From Mammaliicoccus sciuri (lineage in GTDB: Bacteria > Bacillota > Bacilli > Staphylococcales > Staphylococcaceae): 64,000 bases of DNA. The translations under genes were made by a program, and so were the position numbers. The stretch is from contig NZ_CP094824.1 of assembly GCF_025561425.1 (NCBI RefSeq), positions 1,240,001 to 1,304,000 on the forward strand. Direction: 5' to 3'. The notes beneath the pieces are model-generated. The model worked only from the letters and a program-made list of their open reading frames with translations, did not search any database and had not been told where the DNA came from. Below are positions 10,791 through 20,138 of this stretch, piece after piece; position 1 is the first letter of the stretch, and every line of letters begins with the position of its first letter.

Positions 10791-12059
10791 ATGACAGCAG
10801 AAAAAATTACAACAAATCAAGGCGTTCTAAATGTTCCAAATAATCCAGTTATCCCATTTATTATCGGGGATGGAATTGGACCAGATATCTGGAATGCTGC
10901 AAGTAGAGTATTAGATACAGCTGTAGAAAAAGCATATAATGGCGAAAAGAAAATCGAATGGAAAGAAGTATTAGCAGGTCAAAAAGCATTCGATGAAACA
11001 GGTGAATGGTTACCAAACGAAACTTTAGAAACGATTAAAGAATATTTAATCGCTATTAAAGGTCCATTAACTACACCAATTGGTGGCGGAATTCGTTCAT
11101 TAAACGTTGCTTTACGTCAAGAGTTAGATTTATTCACTTGTCTACGTCCGGTACGTTGGTTTAAAGGTGTTCCTTCACCAGTTAAACGTCCTGAAGATAC
11201 AGATATGGTTATCTTCCGTGAAAATACTGAAGATATTTATGCTGGTATTGAATTCCAAGAAGGCTCAGATGAAGCTAAAAAAGTTATAGACTTCTTACAA
11301 AATGAAATGGGTGCTAAAAATATCAGATTCCCTGAAACTTCAGGTATCGGTATTAAACCAGTTTCTAAAGAAGGTACTGAAAGATTAGTAAGAGCAGCAA
11401 TTAACTATGCATTCGATAATAATCGTAGAAATGTTACATTAGTTCATAAAGGTAACATCATGAAATTCACTGAAGGTGCATTCAAAAAATGGGGTTACGA
11501 TTTAGCTGAACGTGAATTCGGAGATCGTGTATTTACTTGGCAACAATATGATAAAATTGTTGAAGAAGAAGGTAAAGATGCTGCTAATAAAGCACAATCA
11601 GATGCAGAGGCTGAAGGTAAATTAATTATCAAAGATTCTATCGCTGATATCTTCTTACAACAAATTTTAACACGTCCTGCTGAATTTGATGTAGTAGCTA
11701 CTATGAACTTAAATGGTGACTACATTTCAGATGCATTAGCAGCTCAAGTTGGTGGTATTGGTATTGCACCTGGTGCAAACATTAACTACGAAACAGGACA
11801 TGCAATTTTCGAAGCGACACACGGTACAGCTCCTAAATATGCTGGTTTAGATAAAGTTAACCCTTCATCAGTATTATTAAGTGGTGTATTAATGTTAGAA
11901 CACTTAGGTTGGCAAGAAGCTGCTGATAAAGTAACTCAATCTGTTGAAGCTACAATTGCTTCTAAAGTAGTAACATATGACTTTGCTCGTTTAATGGATG
12001 GCGCAACTGAAGTTAAATCTTCAGAATTCGCTGATGAATTAATTAAAAATTTACCATAA
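10791..12059 (+). CDS. icd: NADP-dependent isocitrate dehydrogenase
   Basis: Oxidative decarboxylation of isocitrate to 2-oxoglutarate with NADPH formation. The 422-residue protein is a normal-length bacterial type with [11 protein letters not shown] at the N-terminus, the substrate-binding [15 protein letters not shown] loop (the serine is the one phosphorylated in E. coli), and [14 protein letters not shown] plus [10 protein letters not shown] in the NADP/metal region. The gene follows citZ by 48 nt with a GGAGG ribosome site. A hairpin with a short T run sits after its stop, so mdh is probably transcribed at a reduced level. Confidence 0.97.
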   Translation: MTAEKITTNQGVLNVPNNPVIPFIIGDGIGPDIWNAASRVLDTAVEKAYNGEKKIEWKEVLAGQKAFDETGEWLPNETLETIKEYLIAIKGPLTTPIGGGIRSLNVALRQELDLFTCLRPVRWFKGVPSPVKRPEDTDMVIFRENTEDIYAGIEFQEGSDEAKKVIDFLQNEMGAKNIRFPETSGIGIKPVSKEGTERLVRAAINYAFDNNRRNVTLVHKGNIMKFTEGAFKKWGYDLAEREFGDRVFTWQQYDKIVEEEGKDAANKAQSDAEAEGKLIIKDSIADIFLQQILTRPAEFDVVATMNLNGDYISDALAAQVGGIGIAPGANINYETGHAIFEATHGTAPKYAGLDKVNPSSVLLSGVLMLEHLGWQEAADKVTQSVEATIASKVVTYDFARLMDGATEVKSSEFADELIKNLP

Positions 12060-12073
12060 TAGATGTTATTTGA

Positions 12074-12102
12074 GGAAGGTTATTTAATAACCTTCCTTTT
12101 AT
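12074..12102 (+). terminator. Hairpin between icd and mdh (probably partial terminator)
   Basis: GGAAGGTTATT pairs with AATAACCTTCC, followed by TTTTATT. It is immediately followed by the mdh ribosome site, and no separate mdh promoter is apparent. It may act as an attenuator or as a 3' stabiliser for the citZ-icd message. Confidence 0.7.
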
Positions 12103-12120
12103 TATAAGGAGATGAACAAC

Positions 12121-13053
12121 ATGGCAAGAAAGAAAATTTCAATTATTGGAACAGGATTTACTGGCGCTACAGCTGCATTTATAGCAGCTCAAAAAGAGTT
12201 AGGTGATATTGTACTTGTTGATATGCCTCAATCTGAAAATCCAACAAAAGGTAAAGCGTTAGATATTGCAGAAAGTGCACCTGTATTAGGCTTTGATTCA
12301 AAAGTAACGGGAACTGCTAATTATGAAGATACAAAAGATTCAGATGTCGTCATTATTACAGCGGGGATTGCAAGAAAGCCTGGAATGTCACGTGATGATT
12401 TAGTACAAACAAATCAAAATGTTATGAAATCCGTAACGAAAGAAATTGTTAAATATTCACCTAATTGCGTTATCTTAGTCTTAACAAATCCAGTTGATGC
12501 AATGACTTATACAGTATATAAAGAGTCAGGATTTCCGAAAGAGCGCGTGATTGGTCAATCTGGCGTATTAGATACTGCTAGATTTAGAACATTTGTTGCT
12601 GAAGCATTAGATCTTTCTGTTAAAGATGTAACAGGATTTGTATTAGGTGGTCATGGAGATACAATGGTTCCACTTATTAGATACTCAGCAGCTGGTGGCG
12701 TACCTTTAGAAAAGTTATTATCTGAAGAAAAAATTACTGAAATTGTTGATAGAACAAGAAAAGGTGGAGCTGAGATCGTTAACTTACTTGGTAATGGTTC
12801 AGCATATTATGCTCCAGGAGCAGCTTTAATTGAAATGACAGAAGCAATATTGAAGGATCAAAAGAGAGTATTACCTTCAATTGCTTATTTAGAGGGCGAA
12901 TATGGTTATCAAGACATTTATTTAGGTGTACCAACTGTATTAGGTTCTAATGGTATTGAAAAAGTCATTGAGTTAGACTTAACTGACGAAGAAAAACAAT
13001 TACTAGATGAATCTGCTCAATCTGTTGAAGCAGTGAAGAATATTTTACAATAA
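12121..13053 (+). CDS. mdh: NAD-dependent malate dehydrogenase
   Basis: Reversibly oxidises malate to oxaloacetate with NAD. The protein has 310 residues and the LDH-like MDH fold: Rossmann motif [11 protein letters not shown], substrate loop with [24 protein letters not shown], catalytic His in [10 protein letters not shown], and a tail matching Bacillus Mdh. ATG 12121 has AAGGAG at proper spacing; the ATG at 12112 abuts that site and is rejected. The order citZ-icd-mdh is that of B. subtilis. Many Staphylococcus species rely on malate:quinone oxidoreductase and lack mdh at this site as I remember, so this gene is a useful lineage marker. Confidence 0.95.
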   Translation: MARKKISIIGTGFTGATAAFIAAQKELGDIVLVDMPQSENPTKGKALDIAESAPVLGFDSKVTGTANYEDTKDSDVVIITAGIARKPGMSRDDLVQTNQNVMKSVTKEIVKYSPNCVILVLTNPVDAMTYTVYKESGFPKERVIGQSGVLDTARFRTFVAEALDLSVKDVTGFVLGGHGDTMVPLIRYSAAGGVPLEKLLSEEKITEIVDRTRKGGAEIVNLLGNGSAYYAPGAALIEMTEAILKDQKRVLPSIAYLEGEYGYQDIYLGVPTVLGSNGIEKVIELDLTDEEKQLLDESAQSVEAVKNILQ

Positions 13054-13066
13054 AATAACAGTTAAA

Positions 13067-13101
13067 AGACGCATTCTGCTTTGAATGCGTCTATTTTATT
13101 T
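13067..13101 (+). terminator. Terminator of citZ-icd-mdh
   Basis: AGACGCATTC (13067-13076) pairs with GAATGCGTCT (13083-13092), followed by ATTTTATTT. Confidence 0.88.
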
Positions 13102-13197
13102 AGCTAGTGTTAACTTTTTGTAAAGTTCTCTAAATAACCATTATTTTTTTAATAATTTAAGTTATAATTATATTAAATCGCTTAAGGAGGACCTTGA

Positions 13198-13908
13198 ATG
13201 TCACAAAAAGTATTGGTAGTAGACGATGAGCAATCTATCGTTACATTGCTTAAATATAATATAGAACAAGCTGGTTACCAAGTAATTGTAGCTTATGATG
13301 GAGTTCAAGCGTTAGAGAAAGTAAATGAAGAGAAACCAGATTTAGTAGTATTAGATGTAATGTTACCTGAGAAAGATGGAATTGAAGTTTGTAAAACGAT
13401 TCGATCAGATAAAAACCAAGTTCCGATTCTTATGCTTACAGCTAAAGACGATGAATTTGATAGAGTGTTAGGTCTAGAATTAGGTGCAGATGATTATATG
13501 ACTAAACCATTTTCACCTCGTGAAGTTGTAGCACGTGTTAAAGCTATATTAAGACGCGTTGGGCAAGTTGAAAATAAAAACTTAGATGAAGATGAAGATA
13601 TTATTCTTGGTGCAATTAGAATTAGACCAGACTTCTTTGAAGTGTATAGAAATGATGAATTATTAGAATTGACACCAAAAGAATTCGAACTTTTACTTTA
13701 CCTTATTGAGAGACAAGGTCGTGTGATAACTAGAGAACATATGTTGAATTCTGTCTGGAATTATGAATTTGCTGGAGACTCTAGAATAGTCGATGTGCAC
13801 ATTAGTCATTTGAGGGATAAACTTGAAGAAAATCCTAAGCAACCTCAATTCATTAAAACGGTGAGAGGTTTAGGCTATAAGCTAGAAAGACCTAAGAATA
13901 ATGATTAA
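13198..13908 (+). CDS. phoP: Phosphate-response regulator PhoP
   Basis: OmpR-type response regulator of 236 residues. The receiver domain has the acidic pair DD near residue 9, the phosphorylated D53 in VVLDVM and K in DYMTKPFS; the C-terminal winged helix contains LTPKEFELLLYL and VDVHISHLRDKL. With PhoR it forms the two-component system answering phosphate limitation, as in B. subtilis and S. aureus. AAGGAGG precedes ATG 13198. A TATAAT at 13164 lacks a good -35, which would fit an activator-dependent promoter. The gene overlaps phoR by 8 nt. Confidence 0.95.
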   Translation: MSQKVLVVDDEQSIVTLLKYNIEQAGYQVIVAYDGVQALEKVNEEKPDLVVLDVMLPEKDGIEVCKTIRSDKNQVPILMLTAKDDEFDRVLGLELGADDYMTKPFSPREVVARVKAILRRVGQVENKNLDEDEDIILGAIRIRPDFFEVYRNDELLELTPKEFELLLYLIERQGRVITREHMLNSVWNYEFAGDSRIVDVHISHLRDKLEENPKQPQFIKTVRGLGYKLERPKNND

Positions 13909-15607
13909 GTTCTATAATAAATTACTAATTATACTTACAACGGTTACTGTTGTAAGTTTTCTTATATTAGGTTTTTTCCTTCATAATTCTAGTTACGATT
14001 TAATTTCTAAACAACAGCAAAAATTATTAAAGACTGAATCCAAAAAAGTTTATGATATTGCAAAAAATAATCCTGAAAATCTTAAAGATATTTTGAGTGT
14101 GTTTAATCAAGATATTTTACTGCAAAAAGATGGACGTGTGTTATATAGTTCAAGTAAAAAAGATACAAACATATTTAATCAAAATAAAAAGCAAGCTTTA
14201 TCTGATGCAAAAGCATTTGATGAATACTTCGCAGTAGATAAGTCAGAATCTGAAGTCATGTATGCAAGAACGTATGGTGATTATACAGTTGTCATTGCAA
14301 AACATACAGATACGATAGCAATTATTCAAAAAGATATCTGGAAATATTTATTAATAGTCTTATGTTTTACATTACCTTTAATCTATTTTGTCGTTCGATA
14401 TATTAACACTTCTTATATTCATCCAATTAAAGAAGTGACATATGCTACTAAATTATTAGCTTCTGGTAAATATCGTGTCAGAGTGCCAGAAAGTAATGTG
14501 AAAGAAACGAAAGAACTCTTTGTTAATACGAATGAACTTGCTAGAACATTAGATAATTTAAATAATGAACAGAAATTGCAACGTAATCGATTGGAAACGA
14601 CTTTAGAGAATATTCCAAGTGCAATTTTAATGTTAGATAGAGAAGGTTATATTGTCATTGCAAACAAAACGTATCATGACTTATTTGATAGAGACAGTTA
14701 TTCTGAAGGACAGTTATTTAAAGAAGCAATGCCTAATGTTGAGATTATACAGATGATGAACGAAGCTTTAAAATTAGAAAAACCTATGTATGAACAAGTC
14801 GAAATGTATATCAATGATGTACATAATAAGTTCTTTGAAGTTTCAGTTATTCCAGTATTATCTCGAAAAAAACGAAATCTATTAGGTTTAGTTGTCGTTA
14901 TGCATGATATAACGAAGTTGAAAAAATTAGAACATATGCGAAAAGATTTTGTGGCTAATGTATCTCATGAATTAAGAACACCAATTACATCGATAAAAGG
15001 ATGTGCTGAAACATTATTAGATGGTGCTAAAAATAATCCTGAATCGTTAGATATGTTCTTAAATATCATGTTAGATGAATCTAATCGAATTCAATCACTT
15101 GTTCAAGATTTACTCGAGTTATCAAAAATCGAACAAAATAGCGAGATACCGAAAGAACAAATATCATTAACAGAAATTGGTGAACATTCGATTAATACAG
15201 TATCCAATGTTGCTACTAAAAAAGATATTCACATTACAAATCGTATTGATAAAGAAGTGTATGGATACGGAGATAAAGATAAGTTAACACAAGTGTTGAT
15301 TAATTTATTATCGAATGCCATTAGTTATTCACCGAAATCTAGTGAAGTTATTATAACGATTAAAGAAGTAGATGATGGTCAAATCATTTCTGTGAAAGAT
15401 AATGGTATAGGTATATCTAAAGATGAACAAAAACGAATTTTCGAAAGATTTTATCGTGTAGATAAAGCGCGTAGTAGAGATTCAGGAGGAACAGGACTTG
15501 GTTTATCCATTACGAAACATATTGTAGAAGCACATAATGGACAAATCAAAGTAGAATCAGAAGTTGGAAAAGGATCTAACTTTATTGTGAAACTCTTTAA
15601 TAAGTAA
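13901..15607 (+). CDS. phoR: Phosphate-response sensor histidine kinase PhoR
   Basis: Membrane kinase of 568 residues. Transmembrane helix 1 at about 7-29 and helix 2 at about 148-166 flank an extracytoplasmic loop; a HAMP linker and a PAS domain (about 230-330, with GLVVVMHDIT) follow. The dimerisation domain has VSHELRTP with H356, and the ATPase domain has NLLSNAISYSP, DNGIGIS and GGTGLGLSI. It phosphorylates PhoP. ATG 13901 lies in the end of phoP, indicating coupled translation. A terminator follows, so phoPR is a two-gene operon. Confidence 0.94.
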   Translation: MIKFYNKLLIILTTVTVVSFLILGFFLHNSSYDLISKQQQKLLKTESKKVYDIAKNNPENLKDILSVFNQDILLQKDGRVLYSSSKKDTNIFNQNKKQALSDAKAFDEYFAVDKSESEVMYARTYGDYTVVIAKHTDTIAIIQKDIWKYLLIVLCFTLPLIYFVVRYINTSYIHPIKEVTYATKLLASGKYRVRVPESNVKETKELFVNTNELARTLDNLNNEQKLQRNRLETTLENIPSAILMLDREGYIVIANKTYHDLFDRDSYSEGQLFKEAMPNVEIIQMMNEALKLEKPMYEQVEMYINDVHNKFFEVSVIPVLSRKKRNLLGLVVVMHDITKLKKLEHMRKDFVANVSHELRTPITSIKGCAETLLDGAKNNPESLDMFLNIMLDESNRIQSLVQDLLELSKIEQNSEIPKEQISLTEIGEHSINTVSNVATKKDIHITNRIDKEVYGYGDKDKLTQVLINLLSNAISYSPKSSEVIITIKEVDDGQIISVKDNGIGISKDEQKRIFERFYRVDKARSRDSGGTGLGLSITKHIVEAHNGQIKVESEVGKGSNFIVKLFNK

Positions 15608-15693
15608 TCTTCATATAATCTTTACAATTTATTCATATTGAATTAATCATGAACAAATAGAATAAAGATAGACCCCTTCATTTTGATGATTAT

Positions 15694-15724
15694 GCGAAAT
15701 ACATTGCGTATTTCGTTTTTTTTT
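15694..15724 (+). terminator. Terminator of phoPR
   Basis: GCGAAATAC pairs with GTATTTCG(T), then nine T. The rest of the gap to polA (about 15725-15840) is A/T-rich with TATAAT at 15824 but no convincing -35. Confidence 0.85.
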
Positions 15725-15855
15725 GTGAAAAATTAAAGGTTGGTGTAACAATTAATATCATTAATCTATGATAACGTTTTATTTATGCGAAACAATCTTA
15801 TTATATAGTGAGATATGATAAAATATAATCAATATAAAGATGGAGGTATCTTATC

Positions 15856-18477
15856 GTGGAAAAATTGGTACTGATTGATGGTAATAGTTTATCATTTAGA
15901 GCATTTTTTGCTTTGCCGTTATTAACAAATAAAGCTGGCGTTTATACGAATGCTATATATGGTTTTACGATGATTTTAGATAAAATAATTAAAGAAGAAG
16001 AACCAACTCATTTTATGGTTGCTTTTGATGCTGGAAAAACAACCTTCAGAAATAATATGTACAGTGAATATAAAGGTGGTCGTGAGAAGACGCCTGATGA
16101 ATTAAGAAGCCAATTACCATATATCCGTCAACTTGTGGAAAGTTATCATATTAAACATTATGAATTAGAAAATTATGAAGCGGATGATATTATCGGTACA
16201 TTATCTCGTGAAGCAGATGAGAAAAATATTAAGACAATCATCATTACGGGTGACCGAGATTTAACTCAGTTAGCAAGTGAAAATGTAACGATTTATTATA
16301 CTAAAAAAGGTGTAACAGATATTGATCATTATACGCCTGAATTTATCGCTGAAAAATATGATGGTTTAGTACCTAACCAAATTATTGATATGAAAGGGCT
16401 TATGGGTGATAAGTCAGATAATATACCAGGTGTGCCTGGAATTGGTGAGAAGACAGCGATTAAATTACTGAAACAGTTTGAGACTGTAGAAGGTGTTTAT
16501 GAAAATATTAATGAGTTAAAGAAATCAAAAATGAAAGAAAAATTAATAGATAACGAAGACAATGCTAAGTTAAGTAAAGAGCTTGCTACGATTAATCGTG
16601 AGTCGCCTGTAGAAGTCACAATTGATGACTTGAAGCTTACGGATCAAAGTAATGACGAGAAGATAAAGTTATTTAAGACATTAGAATTCAAACAATTGTT
16701 TGATCAAATGGATGCAAGTGCTGAAGCAACAGATGACCGAGAGATTAAATACTCAACTGATATTGATGACTTTGATTTTGATAATGTAACTGAAGCGGCT
16801 ATTCATTTTGAAACGAACGAAGCTAATTATTTAAAAGCAGATATACTTGGATTTGCGATTCATGCAAATGACGAAACTTATGTTGTTTCTCCTGATGTTT
16901 TAAAAGAACATAAAAAATTACAGCAATGGCTTGAAAATGATCAAGTAACATTTGCAACTTATGACGCTAAAAAGACGATTATAATATGTAAAAGATTAGG
17001 TATTGAAATTAATGGAATTCAGTTCGATACAATGTTAGCGAGTTATATTTTAGATCCTTCTAGAACAATTGATGATGTATACTCAGTCGTATCAGAATTT
17101 GGCATTTATTATGTACCGAATGACGAAAGTATATATGGCAAAGGTAAAAAGTTACACGTCCCAGAACAAGATATGCTTTTTGAAAGTATCGCTAAAAAGG
17201 TAACGGCAGTTTATGAAACAAAAGATAAAATGATACAATTACTAGATGAAAAAGATCAATTGAGTTTACACGATGACTTAGAATTACCGTTAGCACGTGT
17301 ATTAGCTGAAATGGAATATATCGGTATAACGGTTGATAAAGATACTTTAGTTGAAATGCAAGAAGACTTGAAAGTACGTATCGATAAATTGATTGAAAAA
17401 ATTCATCATCATGCCGGTTTGGAATTCAATATTAATTCACCAAAACAGTTAGGTGTCGTATTATTTGAAGATTTAAAACTACCAATTATTAAAAAGACAA
17501 AGACTGGATACTCAACTGCAGTTGATGTGTTAGAACAATTGCGTAATGAACATCCAATTATTGAAGATATATTAGTCTATAGACAGCTCGCTAAACTTCA
17601 ATCTACTTATATTGAAGGATTGCAAAAAATGATTACGTCTGAAGGTAAGATTCATACGAGATTTAATCAAACATTAGCTCAAACGGGTCGTTTAAGTTCT
17701 GTAGATCCTAATCTACAAAACATACCTATAAGATTAGAAGAAGGTAGAAAAATTAGAAAAGCATTTAGACCAAGTAAAGAGAATCACGTTATATTTGCTG
17801 CTGACTATTCTCAAATCGAATTACGTGTATTAGCAGATATTACTGGTGACGAGCATATGAAAGAAGCCTTTACTGCTAATGAAGATATTCATACGACAAC
17901 TGCAATGCGTGTGTTCAATGTCAGTAAAGACGAAGTAACTTCAAATATGAGAATACAAGCAAAAGCAGTTAACTTTGGTATTGTGTATGGTATTAGTGAC
18001 TATGGTTTAAGTCAAAGTTTAGGCATTACAAGAAAAGCTGCTAAGCAATTTATTGATGATTACTTAGATAGTTTCCCTAAAGTAAAAGAATACATGGATA
18101 CAATCGTACAAGATGCTAAACAAAAAGGTTATGTAGAAACGCTACTTCATAGAAGAAGATATACACCAGACATCACAAATCGTAACTTTAATCTAAGAAG
18201 TTTTGCTGAGAGAACAGCTATGAATACACCAATTCAAGGTAGTGCAGCGGATATTATTAAATTAGCAATGGTACAATTTGCGAACAAAATGAAAGATAAA
18301 GATTTTAAAGCTAAATTATTATTACAAGTACACGATGAGTTAATATTTGAAGTACCAGAAGATGAATTAGAAGCATTCCAACCGTTTGTAGAAGACATCA
18401 TGGATAATGCACTCGAGTTATCTGTACCATTAAGTGTAGAATCTAGTTCAGGACAAACTTGGTATGATGCTAAATAA
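15856..18477 (+). CDS. polA: DNA polymerase I
   Basis: Repair and primer-removal polymerase of 873 residues. The 5'-3' exonuclease domain (1 to about 290) carries DGNSLSFRAF, ENYEADDI and TGDRDLTQL. A 3'-5' exonuclease-like middle domain (about 300-470) seems to lack the acidic residues needed for proofreading, as in other Bacillales. The polymerase domain shows motif A DYSQIELR, motif B RIQAKAVNFGIVYG and motif C QVHDE. Start is GTG 15856 with ATGGAGGT upstream. The gene leads the polA-mutM-coaE group, joining repair synthesis with oxidised-base removal. Confidence 0.97.
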   Translation: MEKLVLIDGNSLSFRAFFALPLLTNKAGVYTNAIYGFTMILDKIIKEEEPTHFMVAFDAGKTTFRNNMYSEYKGGREKTPDELRSQLPYIRQLVESYHIKHYELENYEADDIIGTLSREADEKNIKTIIITGDRDLTQLASENVTIYYTKKGVTDIDHYTPEFIAEKYDGLVPNQIIDMKGLMGDKSDNIPGVPGIGEKTAIKLLKQFETVEGVYENINELKKSKMKEKLIDNEDNAKLSKELATINRESPVEVTIDDLKLTDQSNDEKIKLFKTLEFKQLFDQMDASAEATDDREIKYSTDIDDFDFDNVTEAAIHFETNEANYLKADILGFAIHANDETYVVSPDVLKEHKKLQQWLENDQVTFATYDAKKTIIICKRLGIEINGIQFDTMLASYILDPSRTIDDVYSVVSEFGIYYVPNDESIYGKGKKLHVPEQDMLFESIAKKVTAVYETKDKMIQLLDEKDQLSLHDDLELPLARVLAEMEYIGITVDKDTLVEMQEDLKVRIDKLIEKIHHHAGLEFNINSPKQLGVVLFEDLKLPIIKKTKTGYSTAVDVLEQLRNEHPIIEDILVYRQLAKLQSTYIEGLQKMITSEGKIHTRFNQTLAQTGRLSSVDPNLQNIPIRLEEGRKIRKAFRPSKENHVIFAADYSQIELRVLADITGDEHMKEAFTANEDIHTTTAMRVFNVSKDEVTSNMRIQAKAVNFGIVYGISDYGLSQSLGITRKAAKQFIDDYLDSFPKVKEYMDTIVQDAKQKGYVETLLHRRRYTPDITNRNFNLRSFAERTAMNTPIQGSAADIIKLAMVQFANKMKDKDFKAKLLLQVHDELIFEVPEDELEAFQPFVEDIMDNALELSVPLSVESSSGQTWYDAK

Positions 18478-18498
18478 TAATAGGAAAGAAGATTATAT

Positions 18499-19371
18499 AT
18501 GCCAGAGTTACCAGAAGTAGAAAGTGTTAAAAAAGTGATAGAACCTAAAATTGTCGGTGCCACAATACAAAAAGTAACATTTTCAGAAAAAGTTGAAGTG
18601 GGCAAATCGACAGGTAAAGAAACAATTATAAAAGGTAGTTCATTAGCTGTATTCAAAGAACGTACTGAACATTACAAGATTATGAGTGTCTATCGTAGAA
18701 GTAAATATATTTTTATGGAAATTGATAACGGTGAAAATGGCAATGTTATCATGTGTCACTTCGGTATGACGGGGGCATTCTTTACAGTTCCAGAATTAAG
18801 TCATATTGAAGTTGATAATCATAGAAAGCATTGGCACGTTATATTTGAATTAGATAACGGATTACAGCTTATTTACACAGATATTAGAAGGTTCGGTGAA
18901 CTAAGAGCATTGGAAGATTTAAGTGAATATCCTTCAGTCTTAAAAATTGCACCAGAACCGTTTGTAGAAGAAGCGTACCAACATTACTTAAATAAAGTAT
19001 TGTCAAATAAATTTATAAATAAACCAATTAAAGTCGCGATATTGGATCATACAGTTATATCAGGTTGCGGTAACATTTATGCTTGTGAAGCCTTGTTAAG
19101 AGCTGGCGTTCTTCCGATGAGACCAGTGAAAGACTTAACTTCAAAAGAACGTAAAGCGGTCTTTGATGAAGTGGTTAACGTGTTAAAAGAAGGTATTGAT
19201 AACGGAGGTTCAAGTATATCTGATTACTATAATGCAGATGGTGAAAAAGGGACAATGCAAGAAAAGCATAGAATATATGGTAAAAAAGTGTGTGGTCAAT
19301 GTGGCGGGCAAGTATTACAAAAAGTCATTGCTACAAGAAATACACACTATTGTCCAAATTGTCAAAAGTAG
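18499..19371 (+). CDS. mutM: Formamidopyrimidine-DNA glycosylase
   Basis: Removes 8-oxoguanine and formamidopyrimidines and nicks the abasic site. The protein of 290 residues begins MPELPEVE, where P2 (after Met removal) is the catalytic nucleophile and E3 is essential. A helix-two-turn-helix region ([20 protein letters not shown]) and a C-terminal zinc finger (CGQCGG then CPNC) follow. It starts 21 nt after polA and ends 8 nt before coaE, so the three genes form an operon. Confidence 0.97.
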   Translation: MPELPEVESVKKVIEPKIVGATIQKVTFSEKVEVGKSTGKETIIKGSSLAVFKERTEHYKIMSVYRRSKYIFMEIDNGENGNVIMCHFGMTGAFFTVPELSHIEVDNHRKHWHVIFELDNGLQLIYTDIRRFGELRALEDLSEYPSVLKIAPEPFVEEAYQHYLNKVLSNKFINKPIKVAILDHTVISGCGNIYACEALLRAGVLPMRPVKDLTSKERKAVFDEVVNVLKEGIDNGGSSISDYYNADGEKGTMQEKHRIYGKKVCGQCGGQVLQKVIATRNTHYCPNCQK

Positions 19372-19379
19372 GTGTAAAA

Positions 19380-19976
19380 ATGGCGAAAGTAATAGGTTTA
19401 ACTGGAGGTATTGCAACTGGAAAGTCTACAGTATCTCGTATTTTAAAAGATAAAGGGTTTTGTATAGTAGATGCCGATGTAGCTAGTCGAAAAGCAGTCG
19501 AAAAAGGTAGCGTTGGTCTACAACAAGTTAAAGAAGTATTTGGAGAAAAAGCGATTATAGATGGTGAAATGAATAGACAATATGTTGGATCTATTGTATT
19601 TAAAGATCCGACAATGCGAGAAAAACTAAACAATATCATTCACCCAATAGTAAGAACAATAATGGATAAAGAAAAAGAAGCGGCATTAAGTCATGGTAAA
19701 AATGTCATTATGGATATTCCGTTATTGTTTGAGAACAAACTGCAAAATACAGTCGATGAAACATGGTTAGTTTATACAGATGAAGAAACTCAAATACAAC
19801 GACTTAAAGAACGTAATCAGTTAAGTGATGAAGAAGCAGAAGCAAGAATTCAATCACAAATACCAATAGATGAAAAGAAAGCATTAGCTGATTGTATTAT
19901 TGATAACAATGGATCTTTAGACGACTTACACTATAATATTAATGCTTTACTTAAAAGTAAGGCATTAAATCTTTAA
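19380..19976 (+). CDS. coaE: Dephospho-CoA kinase
   Basis: Last step of coenzyme A synthesis, phosphorylating the ribose 3'-hydroxyl of dephospho-CoA. The 198-residue protein has the P-loop GGIATGKST at residues 8-16, the [13 protein letters not shown] segment and the IPLLFEN motif of CoaE. I chose ATG 19380 after the site GTAGGTG; the in-frame extension from 19290 lies within mutM and does not look like protein of this family. It closes the polA-mutM-coaE operon. Confidence 0.95.
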   Translation: MAKVIGLTGGIATGKSTVSRILKDKGFCIVDADVASRKAVEKGSVGLQQVKEVFGEKAIIDGEMNRQYVGSIVFKDPTMREKLNNIIHPIVRTIMDKEKEAALSHGKNVIMDIPLLFENKLQNTVDETWLVYTDEETQIQRLKERNQLSDEEAEARIQSQIPIDEKKALADCIIDNNGSLDDLHYNINALLKSKALNL

Positions 19977-19996
19977 AATTAAATAAGATTAAAATG

Positions 19997-20036
19997 AAAG
20001 TGGATGAATAGCATTTGTTATTCATCCACTTTTTTA
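19997..20036 (+). terminator. Terminator of polA-mutM-coaE
   Basis: AAAGTGGATGAATA pairs with its complement ending at 20031, then a T run. Confidence 0.92.
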
Positions 20037-20058
20037 ATTTATTTTAGAAAAAGATAAT

Positions 20059-20072
20059 AGAAAACGTTTTCA
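20059..20072 (+). promoter_or_regulatory. cre (CcpA site) overlapping the gapB -35
   Basis: AGAAAACGTTTTCA matches the palindromic cre TGAAAACGTTTTCA except for the first base. It covers the presumed -35 box of gapB, so CcpA binding would exclude RNA polymerase. gapB is reported to be CcpA-repressed in S. aureus. Confidence 0.65.
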
Positions 20073-20095
20073 ACAAACTTTTAATGTGATATACT
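20067..20095 (+). promoter_or_regulatory. Promoter of gapB
   Basis: TTTTCA (20067-20072), 17-nt spacer, TATACT (20090-20095). Both boxes are covered by operator sequences. Confidence 0.6.
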
Positions 20096-20123
20096 AATTG
20101 CAACAAATAGTATATCACATTAA
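20081..20123 (+). promoter_or_regulatory. Inverted pair of CcpN-type operator boxes at gapB
   Basis: A perfect 16-nt inverted repeat (20081-20096 and 20108-20123). Each arm contains TGTGATATACT, which fits the B. subtilis CcpN consensus TRTGHYATAYW at every position. Box 1 covers the -10 and box 2 lies just after the transcription start. CcpN represses gluconeogenic gapB and pckA in B. subtilis, so this is strong support for the same control here. Confidence 0.8.
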
Positions 20124-20138
20124 AAGGGGTTCTCGACT

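Noticed and set aside
13110-13145. Pho-box-like direct repeats (TTAACT and following) before phoP
   Set aside because: Only the first hexamer is close to TTAACA; the others at 11-nt spacing are poor, so an autoregulatory box is not claimed.
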